This document shows, piece after piece, positions 57,107-64,000 of a DNA stretch of 64,000 nucleotides. The stretch is from Edaphochlamys debaryana (Eukaryota > Chlorophyta > Chlorophyceae > Chlamydomonadales), in contig JAEHOE010000063.1 in the NCBI GenBank assembly GCA_016858145.1, forward strand, positions 186,001 through 250,000, given 5' to 3'. How positions within the stretch are numbered: position 1 is the first letter of the stretch; every line of letters starts with the position of its first letter. The translations under genes were made by a program, and so were the position numbers. A model generated the notes under the pieces. That model was not told the DNA's origin. It ran no database searches and was given only the letters and a program-made list of their open reading frames with translations.

Positions 57107-60100
57107 CTAGGCACCCACCGCCTCGCCGTCCGGGCCCGCGCCGTTGCCGTTCGACCCCGCGGCGCCCGCCAGCACCTCGGCCTCCGCGCCGCCTCCTCCG
57201 CCGCCGCTCTGCACCGCCGCGCCCACGCTCTCGTCGTCCACCCCCGCCAGCCCCGCCGCCGCTGCCGCCGCCGCCGTGGCCGCCTGCTGCGTGCGCAGGC
57301 GCTCCTCCATCTCCCGCAGCCGGGAGGCCATGGCCTCGTACTCGGCACGCAGGCGGGCCTACAGGGGGGATGGAGGGGAAGGTGGGGAGACGGGGGGGAA
57401 AAGCGTGTGTGTATTGGGTCGAGCGACACGGGGAGGGCGGTGGGTGCGGGAGGCCATGGCCTCGTACTTGGCACGCAGGCGGGCCTTGGGTGGGTGGGTG
57501 GGGTTAGGGTGTGGCAGGTGCAGGGTGCCAACATGGACAGCGTGTGGGGTGCAAATGCGGGTGCAGCAAAGGATTGCAACCAAGGATCTGGACCAACGTG
57601 TCTGCGTGAGGCACTCGTTCCACAACCAGGCCGGGCCATTCCGGCAACCCGACCCAACCCCAGGCCCACCTGCTCCCTGCGCAGGTCCTCGAGGCGGTTG
57701 GCGCCGCCGCCGCCAGCCGCCATGCCCAGGCCCAGGCCGGGCCCAACCGCCACCTTGCCGTTGTCGGCCGCCGCCACGTCAGCGACGGACGGCAGGGCCG
57801 GCGGCGGCGAGGTAACCGCCTTAACCGCCGTCTCCAGCGCCGCCTCCATGCCCGCCAGCGCCTCGCTGAGATCCTCGTCGTCTAGTACGACAGGGAAAGA
57901 GGCGGGCGCGGCGGCGGCGGCCGCCGGGACCACCGCCGCTTCCTTAGCCTTGGCCTCCTCGGCGGCGGCGACCTTGGCCTTGGCCGACGCGGCCTTGGCC
58001 TCGGCCTCCGCTGTTGTGACAATGAGGGCGGCGGCCTCGGCGGCCGCGAGGGCGACCTCCTGAGAGGGCGCCGCGGGCTCCGCCGAGACGGGCTCGGGCT
58101 CGGCGGCGGCGGGGCCCGCGGCCTCCCGCTCCGCCTCGCGCGCGGCCGCCTCCGCCGCTTCCTCCGAGCGCCGCCGCGCCTCTGCCTCAAAGAGCTGCGC
58201 AGTGTAGGCCTCAAACAGCTCCTGGGGGAGCCGGAAAGGTCCGGGGGAGGGGCTCAGGCAGGGTTGAAGCACCCCACCATGATCAAATCAAAGCAACGCA
58301 TCACCCCCAGTGGCACTCCAAGCGAGCTCTCTGGCCCACGCAGCTGGCTCGACTCCGACAACACTTGCCCCCAGCACGAGCTGCCCCGCCCCCTACACAG
58401 CCTCCCCACAGGCCCCCCTTGACGCCCCCGCGCCCGCACCTGCGGCGGCGCTCCGGCAGTGCCTGCGAGCGGGCGTCCGCGGCCACTGCCTTCCGCACCA
58501 GCGCCCAGGTGGAGGTGGAGGTGACGGGGGGGTCGCGCAGCTCTGGGGCAGGGGGGGAGGGGGGCAGGGGGCAAGGAGCGTAAGAAGGATCGGGAGACAG
58601 GTGGACGCTGCGTGGCCTCCCCAAGCGCGGAAGACCCCCCTGCCTGGCCTGGCCCTGCCGGTCACACACACAGCCCCCCCCCCTTCCGAAGCCCCTTCAC
58701 CCCGCCTCCCCCCCACCAGCCCGCCCCCCACGCACCCGCCAGCAGCGTGGTGAACTCCAGCTCGGCCTTCTGCGCCGCCGCCGCCAGCGCCGCCTGCAGC
58801 TGCAGCTCCGCCATCACCTCGTAGAAGAGCTGCTCGCGGCGGGAGGGGTCCTGGGGGTGGGGCGGGCGGTATTGGGCAGGTGAGGGGGCGTGGGCAGAGG
58901 GCGAGTGGGTGGGGCAGCGAGCAAACCGCTAGCCCCTACCATCCCCACATCCACAGCGACCCCGTACCCAGTGCAGCACGCACCGACGCCCACTCGGCCC
59001 CTTCCACTCCCCCCCCCACGATGTCCCCTCCCCCCCCACCTTGTTGGCCTGCATGGACGGGTCGGTCCGCGGGATGGGCCCCAGCGTGGCGAAGAAGTCG
59101 TCGTACCGGGAGGTGGCCGTCACCTTGTAGCGCCGGAGCGCGGCCTGGGGGGTTGGGTGGGGAGAGAGGGGAGAGAACGTGAGCGGAAGGGGAGGGCAGC
59201 GGAGCAAACCAACGAAGATCGTGGGCGTAGTTAGGTTGGCGCCCAGCCAGCCTGCCGCCCTCAACGGCGGGGCCCTGTCGCCCCGGCTCGCCTCCCCACG
59301 TGCACCCCTCCCCTGCCTGCCGCCCCCTCCCCCCCGTTTACCCACATCCTCCCAACGCCCCCCCCCCCCCCCACGCACCCTGAACGCCGCCTCCGTGGCC
59401 AGCGAGACCTGCTCCTCCGCCCTCCGCGCCGCCCCCTGGTGCGCCGCGAACGCCGCCTGGCGCTTGGCCTCGTCGCCCAGGGCGATCCAGGAGGCCTCCC
59501 TGCCGAAGCGCTCCTGGGCCTGGGGTTGGATTGGGGAGAGGGGTCGGGGTGGGGGCAGGGGAGTGGAGTGGAGTTGTTGGGAGGGGGCGTGCGAGGGAGG
59601 GACGCAAGCTGCCCCTCTTCCCCCAAGGGTTGTGTGGGTGTTCGGCACGGCGTGTTGCGCAAGTGCGGCTGCCACTTCCGCTCCAGGCGCGCCGGGGCGG
59701 GCGCTACGGCTTCACGACCCCATCCCCTGTCGCCACATTCGACCCCAAACGACGTAAACGACCGACCACCCCCCCCTCCCGAAGCGCCCCCCTCCCACCT
59801 CCTCGTAGCTGGCGGTGGCGGGCAGGGGCGGCGACGCCTCCCGCAGCAGCGCCGTGAAGGCGGCCTCCAGGGTGCGCTGCTGGCGCTGCGGGGGGCAAGG
59901 GGGGCGGGGACATTGGAGGGGTGCAGAAGCATCGTCGAGACCAGTGCGGCCCGAAGCCGGCCTCCCAACCTGAACCGCCAATACCGCCATCTCCCCTCCC
60001 CCCCCCTCGCCCCCACCTTGGCCGCCTCCGCCGCCTCCATGTCCTTGAGCATGCGCTCGGCGTCCGCCTGGGGAGGGGGGTGGTGGGTGGTGGGGGTGGG

Positions 60101-63100
60101 GGGGGGGCGCTTTTGTTGGAGCATGTAGAGCGAAAGGGTGGGTGCGGGGAGGGCGGGGCGAGTGTAACAGCTAGGTGGCCCCCGCTAGCCCGCTGTTCCC
60201 CGCGAACGGGAATACATGAGACCTGGCCCCTGGCCCCCGATGGGGAGGCACGCCCGCAGGTCCACCCCGAGCGCAAAACCGAGGGCCTCCTCACCTCACG
60301 CGCCGCGGCCATGTCCCAGCCGCCGCGCTGCCAGTCCCTAGTCCCCACCTAGTCACTCCGATCCCTTGCACCCTCTTCTGCTGCCCCACCTTGAGCGCTG
60401 CGGCCAGGTCCCCAGCCACCCGCGCCGCCAGTCCCGTGAAGCCGAGCGACGACTTGATCACCTGCGCAGCGCCCTCCACCAGGGCCTCGCCGCTGGCGGC
60501 CTGGGCGGGCGCCGCCGGCGGCGGAACCACGGGCAAATCCACGGATTCGCCTGCCGTACGGCCGGCCTTGGAGCCGGAAGACGAACCGCCGGACGCCGCC
60601 GCGGCGCCAAAGATCGTGCCGTTGTTGTTGGAAGCGGCGGCGTTGCCGCCGCAGAGGCCTCCGAAGAAACCGCCGGAGCGGGGGGAGGTGGCGCGGGGCG
60701 GGTTGGCGGCGGCGGCGGCGGCTGCCGCCGCGGCGGCCTCTGCCGCCGCCTTTTCCTGAGCGGCCTTCTCAAGGGCGGCCTTATCGGGACCCCCGAACAC
60801 GCCGCCAAAGATGGAGCGGTAGCCGCTGCCGGATGCGGAGCCGGAGGGGGTGCCGGAGCGGGGGGTGGGGCCGGCGGAGGCGGAGGAGGAGAGGGGCGAG
60901 GACGAGGCGGGGGTGGGGCTGGCGGCGCGGCGGAAGAAGGGCGAGCCGGCGCGGGGCGGCTGCTGCTGCGGGGCGGGGGCCGAGGTGGATGCGGCTGCTG
61001 CTGCTGCCGCGCGCTCCTTGGCGCTGCCGCTGCCGTCGCGGGATCCGCTCGGGGAGGTGCCGCTGGATCCGCTCTTGCTGCGGCCCATCAGCCGGCTCCA
61101 GAAGGAACCGCCCTGGGGGGGACGGAGGGGAGAGGGGAGGAGGGGAGGAGCGTGGTGGGCAGGAGGGTAAGCGACAGCGGACATGTGAAGAGCACCCCCT
61201 GTTTTAAGAACCGCAACCGCACGAAGCGCACGCTAGACCCTCGTTTGCCCAAAGACCGGCCCCCTTATGATAGACAGCAACCGCAAAGCGGAAAAGCACA
61301 GCAAGGCCCGGGCCGCCTGCGGGCTACAGGGCGGCGCTCACGTCGTCGGTCGAGTCGCTGGAGCTCTTGAGCGCCGCCTCCGCCGCCGCCACTGCGTCCG
61401 CCACGCGCTGCTCGCGGGAGCCGCCCTTGCCCTTGGGGTCGCGGCGGTCCAGGTCGGGCACGTTGCCTGCACACAGGGGGAGGAGGGGAGGCGGTGGTGA
61501 GGTGGTGGCAACTTTGAGTGGGTGGGAAGGGGGCTGTGGCGGTGAGTGCATGGGGTTAGGCATGGCTATCTCTTCCAGCGGAGCCCCGCCCCGCCCCTTT
61601 CCTCCCCCACAAACCCACCCGCCAGCGCCCCACTAGCGTTCTGCTTGGCCGCCCGGTAGTCCCTGTCCAGCTCCAGCAGGCGCTTCTCCATCTTGCCCAG
61701 GGTGCGCTCGGCCTTTGTGTGAGGGTTGGGTTGGCGTGGGAGGGGGGGGAGGAGGGTGGACAGGGTGTGATGGAACATCTAAACTGGCAGTCGTGCAGGG
61801 TCCACGCACCGACGCCACCAGATCACGGGGGGTGGACGGTTCGCTTTCTTACTTACTACTACAACCAGAATAGGGTCGGCATACTTCAGCACACGCACCC
61901 CCTCCCTTTGTTGGGGTGGGCAGACATGACGGCGCACCCGTGTCCCTTTGACGCCCCACACCCTCACCTTGTCCAGCAGCTCCCTGTCCGCCTCTCCCGA
62001 ACCAGGAGAGGATGGAGTTGGCCTGGTTGGCTGTGGAGGCGAAGTCCTGCTGCAGTCCCGCCAGGCGGTTCTGGTGGGTGGGTGGGGGCGGGTGGGGGCG
62101 GGTGGGGGTGGGCGGGAAGAGGATCGCAATGAGGATAGCGAAGGGATAGAAGAGCACCGGAGGGTTCAGCGCGAGCAAAGCCGGTCAGCCACACGGCCAA
62201 CTGAGCAGAGTGCTGGTGAGCAGCGCCGGCGAGCAGTGAAGTGCAGTGCAGTCAGCGTGCATGCATCACGGTGCGCTCGTCCGAGCGCTCTCCGTCAAAT
62301 CCCCTGGCTGATTCCCCTCGCCTCCCACCCCTTGGGGAGCCCCCCCCAAACCCGCCCCCCTCCCCCCACCTGCATCTTGTCCAGCACCTGCTCCTCCTTC
62401 TTTAGCGGCTCGGGGTTCGGCCCGCCCCACCACCACCTGGCAGGGGAGGGAGGGGGAGGGGGAGGGGAGGAGGGGTGTAGGATGAGAGGTGTAGGAAGAG
62501 AGGAGTTGTGGTGCCGACCCCTCGTGCCAAGCCGCAGGGCCGGAAAGAGCTCCACGCAAGCATAACCGCGCCGTCGCTGAATCCCTTCGCTCGCTCCCCC
62601 CGCCCGACCCTCCCGTGAATGCCCCCCCCACATACACACACCTGCTCCTGCAGGCGCTTGACGGTGGTGGTCTGCAGCTCCGTGGCGGAGGCCTGCTTCA
62701 CGATCTTGGCCTGGGGGGGTGGGGGGAGACGGAGGAACTATCGGACCATTGGAGAGCGGGGGGGGGAGGGGACGGGTTGGAGAGGGGGGAAGCGGCGCTG
62801 GAGGAGAAAGCTGGCCCCGGGGGGCCGGCCTTTGTCCCCTTAAGCCCCACCAGCCCGGTCTCGCCCTGCCTTGTCTCGCCCCAACGCTTCCAACCCCCAA
62901 CCCACACACGCCCAGCTGCCACCAGCCCCCACCTCCAGATCGAACAGCCGCCCCGTCATGTCGCGCCACAGCCCCAGCGCCGAGGACAGCGCGTCGGGGC
63001 CCTGGCCGCCGCCGCCACCCGCCGCCGCGGCGGCGGGGGCGGGGGTGAGCTCCGAGCTGCCGCCGCGGCCGCCCGAGCCCGCGGGCGCGCCGCCGCGGCC

Positions 63101-63925
63101 CGAGCCGCCCGTGGAGGCGGCGGCGGGCACGGCAACCACCGCGGGGGCAGCCACGCTCGCCTCCAGGCCTAGCTTGATGTACCTGAGGTGAGGGGGAAGT
63201 CCAGCGCAGGTGAAGGGGGGCTTAAGCAAGGTTTTGGGGTCCTTTGGGGGGTCTTGCCGTGCGGCCAGCGCCTGCCGAGTGCGGCCGCCCGCTGCGCCCC
63301 GCCCACCGTGCCCAGGGCCGTGTGCCCCCTCCCTCGGGAGCCGGCCGTTATCTCCCCTCGCTCGGTTCAGTGCCCCAAGGACGGACGGACCTGTGCTTGA
63401 GCGCCTCATAGGCGGAGATGCGGGGGAAGGGCGAGTCGTTGACGAACGACACGCCGCCGTTGTCGTCCACCTGGTCGTTGGCGGTTGGGGGAGGCGGTTG
63501 ACCGTTGTGAGTTGGGGAGTTGATGTGGGTCGGGGCGAGCATGCGACAGGGATGACTCACTCCCACGCATCCCGGCCCCCACGCCCAGTACCCCGCCAGC
63601 TGCCAACCGCCCCCCCCACGACCCACCCCACCCCACCCCACCTGGATGTGGCGGGGAGCCAGAAGGGACTGAAGCAGCTCCCAGCCTGAGAGGCACCACG
63701 GTAGAGTTGGGGTAGGGGGGGGGCACGGATGAGGGAATGGGGGGCTCAGGGCACGAAAGCCCCTAGTTGCCGTGCCCTTCTGCCGTTCCCCTGGCCCCCG
63801 CCCCCCTCTCTTCCCCCCAAGGCCCCCACCCCATCCCACCCGCTCCGTCGTTGGCGTCCAGCAGTTCGCAGTCCTTGGGGTACAGGTTGGCCCCCTTGCG
63901 CCAGGCGGATAGGTCGTACTTGTAC
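57107..63925 (-). CDS. FF-domain coiled-coil protein (5' end beyond window)
   Basis: Large protein of at least 18 exons; the first visible exon (63840-63925) opens with an acceptor, so the gene starts to the right. Later exons include 62933-63182, 60390-61112 (Ser/Ala-rich, FWSRLMGRSKSG), 59799-59885, 59379-59519, 59040-59144, 58736-58850, 58440-58542, 57670-58221 and 57107-57358 (stop). Three FF-like domains can be read between 59.9 and 58.1 kb: one around ATASYEEAQERFGREASWIAL, one at YKVTATSRYDDFFATLG with SRREQLFYEVMAEL, and one at VTSTSTWALVRKAVAADARS with ELFEAYTAQL. FF domains bind phosphorylated tails and occur in splicing and transcription proteins such as PRP40 and TCERG1. No WW domain is visible, so orthology to those is not shown. 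Coiled-coil exons lie at 61.6-62.7 kb. Frame breaks of one base appear inside the exon at 61968-62070 and at the junction 58440/58221. Function is unassigned. Confidence 0.7.
57451..57486 (-). repeat. Decoy copy of the last FF-gene exon start
   Basis: The beginning of the last exon (ARLRAEYEAMASR, from 57358 leftward) is repeated about 125 bp upstream as ARLRAKYEAMASR. It differs by only a few bases and diverges right after. It lies in the intron and has no good acceptor of its own. Confidence 0.7.
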
Positions 63926-64000
63926 CTGACAGGGGGGGGGCAAGGGGAGGGGGTAGGGAAATGTGTAACTGAGCGGGATCAAAACGCCGAGGGGAGGGGC

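Noticed and set aside
60366..61370. Plus-strand open frame of 334 codons
   Set aside because: It is Gly/Arg-rich low complexity, antisense to the Ser/Ala-rich exon of the FF-domain gene, with no domain pattern.

Overview
The window is nuclear DNA from a GC-rich green alga (core chlorophyte). The genes are split into many short exons. Introns start mainly with GTGAG or GTGGG and end in CAG. Several genes are typical of green plants: a chloroplast ferredoxin-thioredoxin reductase variable chain, a plant-type bifunctional nuclease with UVR motifs, and PAS-containing guanylate cyclases like those expanded in Chlamydomonas relatives. TGTAA, the usual green-algal poly(A) signal, lies downstream of some stop codons. 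The species cannot be named from sequence alone.

Layout. 1-5217 (-): PAS/guanylate cyclase copy A, cut by the left edge. 6821-12786 (-): armadillo-SAM-EF-hand-like protein. 14215-14718 (-): ferredoxin-thioredoxin reductase variable chain. 18142-23715 (+): guanylate cyclase copy B, whole in exon layout but carrying two small frame-breaking differences. 27791-about 31226 (-): guanylate cyclase copy C, intact in its catalytic half but missing its 5' exons. 31375-38031 (-): a receptor-like protein kinase (signal peptide, ectodomain, one membrane helix, TKL-type kinase), directly upstream of copy C on the same strand. 39792-43358 (-): BFN-UVR protein, sharing a 459-bp divergent promoter region with 43818-53418 (+), an importin-5/Kap121-type importin beta of 24 exons. 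57107-63925 (-): FF-domain coiled-coil protein, cut by the right edge. Gaps of 1.4-4.1 kb between genes show no recognisable genes.

Two themes stand out. First, the cGMP locus holds three cyclase paralogues in alternating orientation. Their catalytic exons and introns are nearly identical, while their 5' regions are strongly diverged, which points to gene conversion or recent partial duplication. Copy C is truncated exactly where it meets the receptor kinase, and the last kinase exon could be spliced in frame to it. That would give a membrane receptor-kinase-guanylate-cyclase chimera resembling animal receptor guanylate cyclases; this is an inference. Second, many introns carry imperfect copies of the edge of the neighbouring exon, often with its splice site, so decoy exon edges recur across several genes.

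Exon boundaries were read by eye from splice consensus and reading-frame phase and may be off by a few bases. No transcript or database evidence was available.
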